A stretch of DNA of 38,835 bases from assembly GCA_011321935.1 (NCBI GenBank), contig DROJ01000527.1, positions 1 through 38,835 of the forward strand. The letters are read 5' to 3'. The translations under genes were made by a program, and so were the position numbers. Under the pieces are notes generated by a model. That model was not told the DNA's origin. It did not search any database and saw only the letters and a program-made list of their open reading frames with translations. This DNA is from Bacteroidota bacterium. GTDB taxonomy: Bacteria > Bacteroidota > Bacteroidia > Chitinophagales > Saprospiraceae. Positions 1 to 8,777 of the stretch are shown here, in pieces; the first letter of the stretch is position 1, and each line of letters begins with the position of its first letter.

Positions 1-48
1 GAACTTACTTTTGAAGCCATCGAACTGAAAACACGGAGTTATAAGTAA
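1..48 (+). CDS. sdhA: Succinate dehydrogenase/fumarate reductase flavoprotein subunit, C-terminal end only
   Basis: The first 16 codons read ELTFEAIELKTRSYK and then a TAA stop. A tail ending in RSYK is typical of the flavoprotein subunit of Bacteroidota succinate dehydrogenase, and the next gene encodes the matching iron-sulfur subunit, so I read this as the end of sdhA. The rest lies left of the window. Only 15 residues are visible, so the call rests mainly on gene order plus the tail motif. The stop codon is followed immediately by a repeat array rather than by the short gap usual between sdhA and sdhB. Confidence 0.72.
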   Translation, partial: ELTFEAIELKTRSYK

Positions 49-296
49 AGTCGTGATTAGTTTATCAGTGATTAGTGATTAGTGAAGTAGTGATTAGTTT
101 ATCAGTGATCACCACTATAATAATCACAGCTTTACTGGTCACTAATCACTACTTTACTGATTACTGGTCACTAATCACTACTTTACTGATTACTGGTCAC
201 TAATCACTAATCAACTGATCACTGGTCACTAATCACTACTTTACTGGTCACTGGTCACTAATCACTACTTTACTGATCACTAATCACTATAAAAAA
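49..296. repeat. Inverted array of AGTGATTAGT-type words between sdhA and sdhB
   Basis: The whole sdhA-sdhB gap is repetitive. Copies of AGTGATTAGT with spacers such as TTTATC or GAAGT run to about position 117. After a short centre the reverse-complement words (ACTAATCACT, TTTACTGG) continue to about 288, partly with a 29-bp period (GGTC at 137, 166 and 195). The RNA could fold into a long hairpin. The array starts at the base after the sdhA stop and ends eight bases before the sdhB start. The same word family fills 29997-30265. Confidence 0.9.
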
Positions 297-1049
297 ATGA
301 AACTGCAATTAAAAATATGGCGCCAGCGCAGCGCAACAGACAAAGGTTATTTTGAAGACCACCAAGTGGAAGCCAACGAGCACATGTCCTTTTTGGAGAT
401 GTTGGATGTGCTCAACGAAGAACTGTTGCAGCAGAAAAAAGAACCCGTCGCTTTTGAGCACGACTGCCGGGAAGGCATCTGTGGTGCATGTAGCATGGTC
501 ATCAATGGGCAGCCGCATGGCCCCATGCAAGGCACTACCACTTGCCAGTTGCACATGCGCCATTTCAAAGATGGGCAGACCATATATATAGAGCCGTTCA
601 GGGCGAAGGCATTTCCCGTTGTCAAGGACTTGGTGATAGACCGTTCTGCATTCGACCGCATCATCCAGTCGGGCGGATACATCTCTGTCAACACCGGCAT
701 CACCGTTGACGGAAACGCCATCCCCGTTGACCGCGACGACTCGTCGAAAGCCTTTGATGCAGCGACCTGCATCGGCTGCGGTGCATGTGTGGCGGCCTGC
801 CCCAATGCTTCGGCCATGTTGTTTACCAGTGCAAAGGTTTCCCATTTGGGCCTGCTGCCGCAGGGCAAATTGGAAGCCTCCCGGCGTGTGCTGAAAATGG
901 TGAACCAGATGGACGAGGAAGGTTTTGGGCGCTGCTCCAACATCACTGCCTGCGAGGCCGAATGCCCAAAAGGCATCTCCATCGCCAACATCGCGAGGAT
1001 GAACCGGGAGTTTTTCTCGGCCAACCTGACGGCGGACAAACTGTCGTAG
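297..1049 (+). CDS. sdhB: Succinate dehydrogenase/fumarate reductase iron-sulfur subunit
   Basis: This subunit passes electrons from the flavoprotein (succinate to fumarate) through three Fe-S clusters to the membrane anchor and menaquinone, on the cytoplasmic face of the inner membrane. All cluster ligands are visible. The 2Fe-2S site is C57, C62, C65 and C83, in the motif [10 protein letters not shown]. The 4Fe-4S site is C158, C161, C164 and C223, in [12 protein letters not shown]. The 3Fe-4S site is C168, C213 and C219. The length of 250 residues is normal for the Bacteroidota form. The start is the ATG after a run of seven A, directly behind the repeat array. Its partner sdhA ends just upstream, so both are probably in one operon despite the 248-bp array. 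A strong terminator follows at 1113. The call is secure; sdhB versus frdB cannot be separated by sequence alone. Confidence 0.96.
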   Translation: MKLQLKIWRQRSATDKGYFEDHQVEANEHMSFLEMLDVLNEELLQQKKEPVAFEHDCREGICGACSMVINGQPHGPMQGTTTCQLHMRHFKDGQTIYIEPFRAKAFPVVKDLVIDRSAFDRIIQSGGYISVNTGITVDGNAIPVDRDDSSKAFDAATCIGCGACVAACPNASAMLFTSAKVSHLGLLPQGKLEASRRVLKMVNQMDEEGFGRCSNITACEAECPKGISIANIARMNREFFSANLTADKLS

Positions 1050-1061
1050 CCGCCCAAGCTG

Positions 1062-1091
1062 CCTGCCAGTACGTCCGTATGGACAGGCAGG
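1062..1091. repeat. Short palindromic intergenic element (CCTGCC...GGCAGG)
   Basis: CCTGCC at 1062-1067 and GGCAGG at 1086-1091 enclose an inner hairpin GTCC-GTAT-GGAC at 1073-1084. It lies between the sdhB stop and the terminator. The outer arms resemble the 20-nt palindrome at 7490-7509, which also has CCTGCC/GGCAGG arms. Confidence 0.65.
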
Positions 1092-1112
1092 TTTATTGGG
1101 TAGCCCAAAATG

Positions 1113-1149
1113 AAAAAAAGGAAGCGGCAAATGCCGCTTCCTTTTTTTT
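1113..1149. terminator. Rho-independent terminator after sdhB (bidirectional)
   Basis: A run of A, then GGAAGCGGCA, a two-base loop AA, TGCCGCTTCC and a run of T. The perfect stem with A and T tracts on the two sides can end transcription from either strand. It closes the sdhAB operon. Confidence 0.92.
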
Positions 1150-1239
1150 ATAGTCAGAAAAATAAATAAAGAGCCGGCTACAACAATCTCCCATCGTACA
1201 AACCCTCACTTTCCCTAATTCCTCCTCCTGAAAATTCAC

Positions 1240-1247
1240 TACTTTTG
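1240..1247 (+). promoter_or_regulatory. Candidate -7 element (TACTTTTG) upstream of the 2029-residue surface protein
   Basis: TACTTTTG matches the Bacteroidota -7 consensus TANNTTTG. No clear TTTG is seen about 20 nt upstream, so this is a partial match. The remainder of the 1150-1383 gap is AT-rich and holds nothing else that I recognise. If used, it would give a 5' leader of about 130 nt before the ATG at 1384. Confidence 0.4.
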
Positions 1248-1383
1248 TGCAGGTTTTACCGAAAAAACGATTATTTCCCATACTTTGCGAACCTTCCTTT
1301 AAAACCTTTTTGCTTTCAAATAAGCATTGGCCGAAGGCCGAAAAAAAACATTTTCAAACAAGCCTGTTTTTTAAATACAAAAC

Positions 1384-4300
1384 ATGAAAATTTTTGCCTT
1401 TAAGAAGCTCCTCTTGCTGTTATTGCTGGGGCTTCCCCGATTTTTATCTGCTCAAATATGGATGGAAGATTTTAATTCCTATGGGGATGGAACAATTGAC
1501 GCATCGCCAAAATGGACATCCTTTGCCACGGATTGCGACGATGGCGGCCTTATCAACATTGGCCCGGGAGCCGCACAGTGGGGCGTTTGGGGCGGGCAGT
1601 TTACAGTGAACGACACAGAAGGCGCCCCCTGTTGTCCCACGACCGGGGGCGGGGGCAATGGTAATTATTTCACCACTGAGATAATCGACATTTCTGACTA
1701 TTGCGATGTAAGCATTTCGATGGATGTTCTGGCTGTCGGGGTTTTTGAGTGCAACTTCCCGTCCCCGACTTTCGCCTGTACGGGCCCGGGCGACTCCGGC
1801 CATGACCAGATAGTGGCGGAATACAATCTGGACGGCGCTGGCTTTGTTCAATTTGCCTATGTCTGCGGCGACATGGGGGTTGGTGTCCTATCTGTTACGG
1901 GACTGAACGGCTCAACGCTGCAGATCCAGTTTTCGGCGGCCAACAAAAGCAACAACGAGTTTTATTATATAGACAACATCGTCGTCAACGGGGATTTAGG
2001 GGGCGAACCCTCCTTTGCCCAGATCGGCCCACTTTGCGAGACCGACCCGCCGGTGGCATTGCCCTCCGTATCATTGGACGGGGTGACCGGCACCTGGGAC
2101 GTTGGGCCGACTTTCGACCCTAGCGGCCTGGGGGGCACTACGACGACCATCACTTTTACGCCGAGCGTAGGCTGCGCCCAGCCCACAGATATGGACATTC
2201 AAGTAGATGCCATACAAACGCCGATGCCCACTCCCATTGGGCCGTTTTGCAGCGATGATTTGCCGGTCGCTTTAGACCCAAGCCCCGGCGGGGTCTCCGG
2301 CACTTGGTCGGGGCCGGGGGTGACGGCCAATGTCTTTGACCCGAGCGCTGCGGTGGGCATGAACGTCTTGACTTTTACGCCCATTGCCGGGCAATGTGCC
2401 AACGGCACCACGATGAACGTGACCGTTACTTTGGTGGCTACGCCAAATTTGGCGACCGCTGATTTATGCGACAATGAGCCGCCCCTTGACCTGAGCACCC
2501 TGCTCGACCCAAATTTTGTTCTCGGCACTTGGTCGGGTACGGGCGTGACGGGCACGACCTTTGACCCGACGGGGCTTTCAGGGGCAGTGATGTTGACATT
2601 TACTTCTTCAGAGCCATGTGTCGCGCCAGCCACCACGACCATAAATGTGACCGCGGGCAGCACTGTTTTGCTTACCACTGCCATGGTTTGCAGCGGCGAC
2701 CCCATGTTCGACCTGAATTTTTTGTTTATAGGCCCACCCAGTGCAGGCACTTGGTCGGGCGACGGAGTGACCGGTACTGCTTTTGACCCGGCAGGGCTGA
2801 GCGGGCCGGTCAGTATCACTTTTACTTCTTCCTTGCCCTGCACCCCTCCCGTCGTGACCACTATTGACGTGACCCCTTCCGAGAGCTTGGACCTGCAAAC
2901 AACGGAAATGTGCGCCAACGGCCTGCCTTTCGACCTGACCGCACTCGCCGACCCGGCACATCCCAACGGCATTTGGTCGGGCCCGGGGGTGGCCCATCCG
3001 CTCTTTTTGCCAGCGGGTTTGAGCGGCGATGTAGTGGTCACTTTTACTCCGCTCGAAAACTGTGTTTTTACGGATTCGACCATTATCACCATCATTGGAA
3101 CAGATTCACTGTCGCTCGATTCGGCGGAAGTTTGTGAGACAAGCGGGTTGTTCGACCTGCAAATGCTCGCCGACCCTCAATATCCAGATGGTACATGGTC
3201 GGGGACCGGAGTGGCAGGGAATACCTTTGACCCCTCGGCGGCTTTTGGCGAAGTGGTGCTTTTGTTTACGCCCGATGACGAATGCATTGATTTTGGGATA
3301 ACCCACATCACCGTTGATTCGGCTGCGACTTTGCAATTGCTCACCGACACCTTGTGCAGCAATGAGGGCTTGTTTGACCTCACCGGACTGGTTGATACTT
3401 TGTACCCGACGGGGGTATGGACAGGCACGGGGGTCATTGCCAATTTTTTTGACCCAACGGGCCTTCAGGGCAATGTTGTTTTGACCTTCGACCCCGATAG
3501 TATTTGTGTAAATACGGACAGCACCGAACTGCTCATCGCCCAATCGGCCACGCCCGATTTGCTGACGGCGAGCATGTGCAGTACCGACGATCCATTGGAT
3601 TTGAACACGCTGGAAGATGTCAATTTCCCAACGGGCACTTGGTCGGGAAACGGGGTGACGGGCGAGCAGTTTGACCCGGCGGGCATGAGCGGCAATGTCC
3701 AACTGATGTTCACGCCAGCCGACCCATGTGCGGAGGCGGCTTTTACCACTGTTCAAGTGAGCGCTGCCCAAACGCCTGCCCTCGGCACTGCTGAGATTTG
3801 TGAAACGGCAGGTGTCTATAACCTGAACTTACTGCTCGATGCCAACTTTCCAGCAGGTACTTGGTCGGGCGCAGGCGTGGTGAACGGCAATGAATTTGAC
3901 CCTTCCGGCCTGCCGGGCATGAACACCGTCACCTTTACCCCGAGTGCGGCCTGCGTTGAACCTGCCGATGCAACGATCAATGTTTTGGAATTGGCCAGCC
4001 CCGCCCTCGGCATGGCTGCGGTTTGCGAAGCAAGCAATAATTTTGACCTGACAAGCATCCAAGATGTCAATTTCCCGAACGGCAACTGGACGGGCATGGG
4101 CGTGGTGAACGGCAATGAGTTCGACCCCTCAGGTTTGAGCGGAAGCATCACTTTGACCTTTGCCCCGACGGGGCTATGCACCCAGGCAAGCAGCACCCAG
4201 GTTTCGGTAAATGCTGCTCCGACAATCACCAATTTGCTGGAAGATTGCGACCAGAACGGGCTGGACTATACTGTTTCGTTCGACATCGTGGGCGGCGACC

Positions 4301-7300
4301 CCGCTACTTATACCGTCAACGGAAACGGGCAGGCCAACAGCTCGTTCACTTCCCCGCCCATTTCCAGCGGCACTGTTTATTCTTTTGAAATAGACGATGC
4401 GAACGGCTGCGGGCCAACGGAGGTGACCGGTTCACTGAACTGCAATTGCGAAACAAATGCAGGCACGATGGACCTTTCCGTTTCGCCGGTATTTGTTTGC
4501 GAGGGCGAGGGCTTTTCTGTTGTCCACAACGGGGACGAATTTCTCCAGCCCGACGATGCGCTCATCTTTGTACTGCACGACAATTCAGGTACACAACTTG
4601 GAAATATCATCGCTTCGCAAACGTCAACTGTTTTTCCATTCCCATCGGGCATCGTCTTGGGCGACACCTATTACGTGTCGGCAGTGGCTGCCAATTCGGA
4701 TGGTTCGGGCGGTGTTGACATGAACGACCTTTGCCGCTCGGTGGCCGCTGGCGTGCCTGTTGTTTTTTACCAGCTTTCGGGCAGTTTGAATGTCGGCGGG
4801 GACATTTGCAGCGGTGATTGCGTGGATGTTTCCATGTCCTTTTCAGGCATTGCGCCATTTACGGCCATTTATAGTTTTGAGTTTTTGGGCAATGCCGTTG
4901 ACGTGCCTTTCACTGTTTTTGGAAATGATACAAGCATCCTTTTTTGCCCTTCCACCGTTGGCATCACTTCGGGCACAATTGATTTTTCTTTAACAAACTT
5001 GACCGATGCCAATTGTACCGTCAATTTTCAAAACCCTGAAATACAATCGGTTACGCTGCTCCCGACTGTTTCAACTACCTTGGACGATAGGCTTTGCGAG
5101 GGAGAAGGGGTCTTGGTGAACGGTATTTTTTATGACCAGGCCAACCCCGCGGGGACAGAGGTTTTCCCCGGCGGCAGTTTCACAGGTTGCGATAGCATGG
5201 TGGTGGTTGACCTGTCTTTTTTCCCGCCCGCAGTTTTTGACCTGAGCCAAACCCTCTGCGACGGAGGGGAGGTCGTGGTAAACGGGAATGTTTATAATGC
5301 GGGCTTTCCGGCAGGGACAGAAGTACTCGTTGGGCAAAGCTATACGGGCTGCGATTCTACGGTAAATATTGACCTTACGTTCGACAACACCGTCATCTTT
5401 TTGTTCGACCCATCCCTTTGCGAAGGCGAGTCGGTGGTGGTGAACGGCACTACCTACGACGAGGGCATGCCCAACGGGCAGGAACTCTTTCCGATGGGCA
5501 GTGCGCTCGGCTGCGATTCGTTGGTGGTGGTTGCCCTTGATTTTGTTCAGACCCCTGTTTTCAATTTGGAGCAAAGCCTTTGCACGGGCACGTCCATCAT
5601 GGTGAACGGCACTGTTTACGATGAAAATACGCCCACGGGAACGGAGGTGCTGGAAGGCCAAAATTACCTCGGCTGCGATTCCATCGTCATAATAAACCTG
5701 AGCTTTGACGATGCGGTGGTCTTTGATTTGACCCAAACAATTTGCGAAGGCGAAACGATCACCGTAAACGGCAACCTCTATGGTGCGGGCAACCCGACGA
5801 CGGGGCAAGAATTGGTTCAAAACGGTTCGGTCAACGGCTGCGATTCGATCATCAATATTGACCTCTCGTTTTTTCCGCCTGCGGAATTCGACTTGACCGA
5901 AGCCCTTTGCGTGGGCGGCAGCATCACGGTAAACGGCATGGTCTATGACGGCTCCAACCCCTCGGGAACGGAAGTCATTGCCGGGGGCAGTTCAACGGGC
6001 TGCGACTCAGTGGTCAATGTCAGTCTGTCCTTTGTCAACGAGGTTGTTATTGACCTCATCGGTACATTTTGCGAAGGCTTTTCAGTGAACGTCAACGGCG
6101 TTGATTATGATGCGGGCAACCCAACGGGGCAAGAAATTTTTGCGAACGGTTCGGTCAACGGCTGCGATTCCATTGTCAATATCAACCTGTCGTTTTACCC
6201 GCCTTCTACTTCTGTTTTCGAACAGGCACTTTGCACGGGCGGGTCGGTGGTAATAAATAATACCACCTACGACGAGTCCAATCCGAGCGGTGTGGAAGTC
6301 CTGATGGGGGCAAGTTTTAACGGCTGCGATTCGACTGTTTTTGTTGACCTTGAATTTGCGGACGTGGTAGAATTTGATTTAAACGATATGCTCTGCGGAG
6401 GGGATTCGGTCATTGTCAATGGCACCGCCTATAACGAGGGCAATCCGAGCGGGCAAGAATTATTTGTAAATGGCAGCGTAAATGGCTGCGATTCATTGGT
6501 CAATATCAACCTCACTTTTTTGCCTGCCGGCGAATTACTGATTGACGATATATTGCAGGCAGGCGGAAGCCTGCTCGTAAACGGTACGCTGTACGATGAG
6601 AACAACCCGAGCGGAACCGAAATAATACCGAACGGCAATTTCAATGGCTGCGACTCCATCATTACCGTCAACCTGACTTTTTCGGGCGGCCTGTCGGCCA
6701 ATATCTCGACAGTACCCCCGACCTGTTTTGGGGATGCCGATGCCTCTATTGCCATCGAGTCGTTGACCGGGGGAACGGGCCCTTACCAAGTATCGGTCAA
6801 TTCTTTTCCCGTTGGGAGTTTTGATGATTTTCCAGCCATAATCGGCACGGACTTTTTGGCCGGGGCATATGATATATTGATTGAAGACGCCGCAGGCCTG
6901 ACTTATACGGATGAGGTTGAAATCATGGATGCCCCTGAAATTTTCCTCGATCTGGGAAATGACGAGGAAATACAATTAGGGGACGATTTAATCATTTCTC
7001 CGCAGACCAATATTGTGGTAAATTCTCTTGTTTGGTCACCTCCGGCTTATATTATCAGCGACTCGACCGAGTTGCAAATAACCGTTGCGCCGACGGAAGA
7101 GATTACCTATACCTTGACCGTTTTTGATGACAAGGACTGCTCTGCAAGCGACGATATTACCATTAATATATTTAAAAAGAACGAGGTTTTTGTGCCCAAT
7201 GCCTTCAGCCCAAATGGCGATGGCTTAAATGACCGGCTGATTGTATTTGGCGGCAAATCGGTAAAGAACATCAAGTCGTTCATGATCTTTGAAAGATGGG

Positions 7301-7473
7301 GCGCGGTCGTCTTTGAAGGCTTTAACCTGCAGCCCAACAATACTGAACTGGGATGGGACGGCACCGCCAAAGGCAAACCCCTCGACCCGGCCGTTTTTGT
7401 CTGGTTTGCAGAAGTGGAAATGGTGGACGGGTCTGTCGCCTTTTATGAGGGGGACGTTGTTTTGATAAAATAA
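1384..7473 (+). CDS. Giant secreted repeat protein with T9SS type B (CHU_C) sorting domain
   Basis: A 2029-residue extracellular protein, probably exported by the type IX system and attached to or released from the cell surface. Residues 1-23 are a signal peptide (a Leu7 core ending in FLSA). Residues about 24-205 form a beta-sandwich-like domain with several Cys. Residues about 210-940 hold ten repeats of about 74 residues marked by GTWSGxGVxGxxFDP and ending TFTP..C. Residues about 975-1235 are non-repetitive. Residues about 1236-1770 hold ten repeats of about 53 residues with the pattern LCEG..VxVNGxxYD...P.G.E....G...GCDS.V.V.L.F. One SprB-like and one Ig-like segment follow. Residues about 1934-2029 begin VPNAFSPNGDGLND, the hallmark of the gliding-motility-associated C-terminal (CHU_C, TIGR04131) sorting domain. 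No catalytic domain is recognisable, so an adhesin or surface-layer role is inferred. Confidence 0.93.
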   Translation: MKIFAFKKLLLLLLLGLPRFLSAQIWMEDFNSYGDGTIDASPKWTSFATDCDDGGLINIGPGAAQWGVWGGQFTVNDTEGAPCCPTTGGGGNGNYFTTEIIDISDYCDVSISMDVLAVGVFECNFPSPTFACTGPGDSGHDQIVAEYNLDGAGFVQFAYVCGDMGVGVLSVTGLNGSTLQIQFSAANKSNNEFYYIDNIVVNGDLGGEPSFAQIGPLCETDPPVALPSVSLDGVTGTWDVGPTFDPSGLGGTTTTITFTPSVGCAQPTDMDIQVDAIQTPMPTPIGPFCSDDLPVALDPSPGGVSGTWSGPGVTANVFDPSAAVGMNVLTFTPIAGQCANGTTMNVTVTLVATPNLATADLCDNEPPLDLSTLLDPNFVLGTWSGTGVTGTTFDPTGLSGAVMLTFTSSEPCVAPATTTINVTAGSTVLLTTAMVCSGDPMFDLNFLFIGPPSAGTWSGDGVTGTAFDPAGLSGPVSITFTSSLPCTPPVVTTIDVTPSESLDLQTTEMCANGLPFDLTALADPAHPNGIWSGPGVAHPLFLPAGLSGDVVVTFTPLENCVFTDSTIITIIGTDSLSLDSAEVCETSGLFDLQMLADPQYPDGTWSGTGVAGNTFDPSAAFGEVVLLFTPDDECIDFGITHITVDSAATLQLLTDTLCSNEGLFDLTGLVDTLYPTGVWTGTGVIANFFDPTGLQGNVVLTFDPDSICVNTDSTELLIAQSATPDLLTASMCSTDDPLDLNTLEDVNFPTGTWSGNGVTGEQFDPAGMSGNVQLMFTPADPCAEAAFTTVQVSAAQTPALGTAEICETAGVYNLNLLLDANFPAGTWSGAGVVNGNEFDPSGLPGMNTVTFTPSAACVEPADATINVLELASPALGMAAVCEASNNFDLTSIQDVNFPNGNWTGMGVVNGNEFDPSGLSGSITLTFAPTGLCTQASSTQVSVNAAPTITNLLEDCDQNGLDYTVSFDIVGGDPATYTVNGNGQANSSFTSPPISSGTVYSFEIDDANGCGPTEVTGSLNCNCETNAGTMDLSVSPVFVCEGEGFSVVHNGDEFLQPDDALIFVLHDNSGTQLGNIIASQTSTVFPFPSGIVLGDTYYVSAVAANSDGSGGVDMNDLCRSVAAGVPVVFYQLSGSLNVGGDICSGDCVDVSMSFSGIAPFTAIYSFEFLGNAVDVPFTVFGNDTSILFCPSTVGITSGTIDFSLTNLTDANCTVNFQNPEIQSVTLLPTVSTTLDDRLCEGEGVLVNGIFYDQANPAGTEVFPGGSFTGCDSMVVVDLSFFPPAVFDLSQTLCDGGEVVVNGNVYNAGFPAGTEVLVGQSYTGCDSTVNIDLTFDNTVIFLFDPSLCEGESVVVNGTTYDEGMPNGQELFPMGSALGCDSLVVVALDFVQTPVFNLEQSLCTGTSIMVNGTVYDENTPTGTEVLEGQNYLGCDSIVIINLSFDDAVVFDLTQTICEGETITVNGNLYGAGNPTTGQELVQNGSVNGCDSIINIDLSFFPPAEFDLTEALCVGGSITVNGMVYDGSNPSGTEVIAGGSSTGCDSVVNVSLSFVNEVVIDLIGTFCEGFSVNVNGVDYDAGNPTGQEIFANGSVNGCDSIVNINLSFYPPSTSVFEQALCTGGSVVINNTTYDESNPSGVEVLMGASFNGCDSTVFVDLEFADVVEFDLNDMLCGGDSVIVNGTAYNEGNPSGQELFVNGSVNGCDSLVNINLTFLPAGELLIDDILQAGGSLLVNGTLYDENNPSGTEIIPNGNFNGCDSIITVNLTFSGGLSANISTVPPTCFGDADASIAIESLTGGTGPYQVSVNSFPVGSFDDFPAIIGTDFLAGAYDILIEDAAGLTYTDEVEIMDAPEIFLDLGNDEEIQLGDDLIISPQTNIVVNSLVWSPPAYIISDSTELQITVAPTEEITYTLTVFDDKDCSASDDITINIFKKNEVFVPNAFSPNGDGLNDRLIVFGGKSVKNIKSFMIFERWGAVVFEGFNLQPNNTELGWDGTAKGKPLDPAVFVWFAEVEMVDGSVAFYEGDVVLIK

Positions 7474-7489
7474 AAGGGCATTACGGGGC

Positions 7490-7509
7490 CACCTGCCGGC
7501 CGGCAGGTG
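7490..7509. repeat. Perfect 20-nt palindrome
   Basis: CACCTGCCGG followed directly by CCGGCAGGTG, 16 nt after the stop of the 2029-residue protein. It can form a loop-tight hairpin but has no T tract. Its arms resemble the element at 1062-1091, so it is probably a dispersed intergenic palindrome that may mark an mRNA 3' end. Confidence 0.75.
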
Positions 7510-7580
7510 TCAAAAAAACCAATTAAGGGAGCTGCCCATCGGCAACCAGCAATTAGGTGGCTACAAAATAGTAAGTTTTT

Positions 7581-7612
7581 TTTGCCATATATGAATGGGC
7601 TTGCTACTTTTG
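7581..7612 (+). promoter_or_regulatory. Strong Bacteroidota promoter for the 51-residue membrane protein
   Basis: TTTG at 7581-7584, a 20-nt spacer and TACTTTTG at 7605-7612 match the primary sigma (RpoD/SigAB-type) consensus TTTG-N19/21-TANNTTTG in full. Transcription should start near 7618-7620, giving a leader of about 12 nt before the ATG at 7632. Confidence 0.8.
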
Positions 7613-7631
7613 CGCCCTAAAATTTACAACA

Positions 7632-7787
7632 ATGAATGCAGAAAAATCTTCAAAAGGTCTGAGTTGGATACTCTTTTTCGTTTCACTGGCAGTTTTGATA
7701 TTCATGCTGATGTTTGTGCCGCAGTGGTTTTGGTTGGTGCTTCCATTCACTTTCACCTTCTTTGTGCAGGCGATGGACTTTATGTAA
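7632..7787 (+). CDS. Small membrane protein of 51 residues, function unknown
   Basis: The reading frame ATG 7632 to TAA 7787 encodes 51 residues starting MNAEKSSKGLSWILFF. After a short polar N-terminus with two Lys, nearly everything is hydrophobic: about residues 11-30 (to FMLMFVP) and 31-47 form one long or two short membrane segments split by a PQWFW turn. Two things argue that it is real. A full-consensus promoter ends 20 nt upstream, and a hairpin that could act as a terminator lies at 7817-7848. I think similar short proteins occur widely in the phylum, but I cannot name a family or a function. It would sit in the inner membrane. It stands alone between two envelope-protein genes. Confidence 0.72.
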   Translation: MNAEKSSKGLSWILFFVSLAVLIFMLMFVPQWFWLVLPFTFTFFVQAMDFM

Positions 7788-7816
7788 AACGACCCGTATC
7801 TCCGTTAGACAATAGA

Positions 7817-7848
7817 AAAGGTTAGGCACATCACTCTGTCTAACCTTT
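7817..7848 (+). terminator. Probable terminator after the 51-residue gene
   Basis: AAAGGTTAG at 7817-7825 pairs with CTAACCTTT at 7840-7848 around a 14-nt loop, followed by a weak T tract (CCTTGTTTTG). A competing stem exists: GTTAGACA at 7804-7811 with TGTCTAAC at 7837-7844 uses part of the same 3' arm. Confidence 0.55.
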
Positions 7849-7864
7849 CCTTGTTTTGTGCTTG

Positions 7865-7888
7865 CCCTCCCGGTTGCTCCCGGGAGGG
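7865..7888 (+). promoter_or_regulatory. GC-rich hairpin in the leader of the barrel gene
   Basis: CCCTCCCGG at 7865-7873 and CCGGGAGGG at 7880-7888 form a perfect 9-bp stem with a 6-nt loop (TTGCTC), ending 19 nt before the ATG at 7908. It may shield the mRNA 5' end or influence translation. No ligand-type riboswitch is recognised. Confidence 0.5.
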
Positions 7889-7907
7889 GACAACGAAATC
7901 AATAAAC

Positions 7908-8564
7908 ATGAAAACATCTCCTATTGTAAAAGCCCTGCTCTTCTTGTCCATTTTCATAGTGCCAAGCCTCTTGGCAGCGCAGCAGTTGTACCTCGAACCC
8001 TTTTTAGGGAGAAATACCACCAATTTTGATGGCCAAGCATACGGCAGCAATCCGCAAAACAATTTTGTTTACGGAGCAAGGATTGCCGCAGGCGCAGACC
8101 ACCTGCAAGTAGGCGCCGAATACCACCGTTACCTCTCCAATCCAAAATGGGACATCAGTTCCCCCGCCACGGGAGACAAAATCGGGCAGCACGAATTTCA
8201 AACGGTTTATTACGGCGCCTTCCTCCGCACCAAAATAGCCAAATACCCAGCCCTTCGCTTTGGCCTGAAACTCCAGGCCGGTGCCGGCTATTACAATACC
8301 GAACGCATTTCAGATGTTCCCGGTGAACCTGCCGTCGTAAAATTCGACCAGAAAATAGGCTTCAACGGCGGCCTTGGATTTTCGATACCGACCACCGATT
8401 GGGTAATGATCGAACTCGGCTATGCCTACCACTATGTCGAATACGACAAAACCTCGTCGGCCAACGGCTTCAACGGCTCCTACCATTCCATACAGGCCGG
8501 GTTGAGCTTAAACCTGGTTTTTGGAAAACGGGCACGTCAGTACAATGACATCAGAAAAGGCTAA
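7908..8564 (+). CDS. Outer-membrane beta-barrel protein
   Basis: 218 residues from the ATG at 7908. An in-frame extension back to 7851 would put a polar stretch with Cys in front of the signal peptide and runs through a hairpin, so I reject it. Residues 1-23 (core KALLFLSIFIVPSLLAAQ) are a signal peptide. The mature part alternates hydrophobic and polar residues with many Gly, Tyr and Phe, as in small 8-strand barrels (OmpA/OmpW-like, porin-family annotation): LKLQAGAGYY, GGLGFSIP and IELGYAYHYVEYD are strand-like, and the last strand SIQAGLSLNLVFG lies near the C-terminus. There is no peptidoglycan-binding domain. It is too short for PorP/SprF. The substrate, if any, is unknown. It lies between two T9SS cargo genes, but no functional link is shown. 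Confidence 0.78.
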   Translation: MKTSPIVKALLFLSIFIVPSLLAAQQLYLEPFLGRNTTNFDGQAYGSNPQNNFVYGARIAAGADHLQVGAEYHRYLSNPKWDISSPATGDKIGQHEFQTVYYGAFLRTKIAKYPALRFGLKLQAGAGYYNTERISDVPGEPAVVKFDQKIGFNGGLGFSIPTTDWVMIELGYAYHYVEYDKTSSANGFNGSYHSIQAGLSLNLVFGKRARQYNDIRKG

Positions 8565-8777
8565 GGCAATCAATTCTTTTCTTTAATTTTACGGTGAAAT
8601 TTAAAATCAGGCGGGTACTTGAATTCGTTGCCCGGCATTTTTAAAGATCAGCACACCTTTAGGCTCTACCCATTTATTTTTCAGGCGTTCCAAGTTTGCA
8701 AAACCTGGATTGTCTTTGCACAAACTTCTGGTTCGCATTCATTACCGATTACCAACCCTCTTCGCACCACAACGACC

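Noticed and set aside
309-1130. 273-codon minus-strand frame opposite sdhB
   Set aside because: sdhB has all its cluster Cys and is certain; the antisense frame runs through the terminator.
7804-7848. Riboswitch-like alternative hairpins upstream of the barrel gene
   Set aside because: Two overlapping stems exist, but the shared word is simply a repeated GTTAG; there is no conserved ligand-binding core, so a plain terminator is more likely.
8619-8777. Upstream start for the 1555-residue SprB-repeat protein
   Set aside because: The 53 extra residues show no signal peptide, and a good one begins at 8778.
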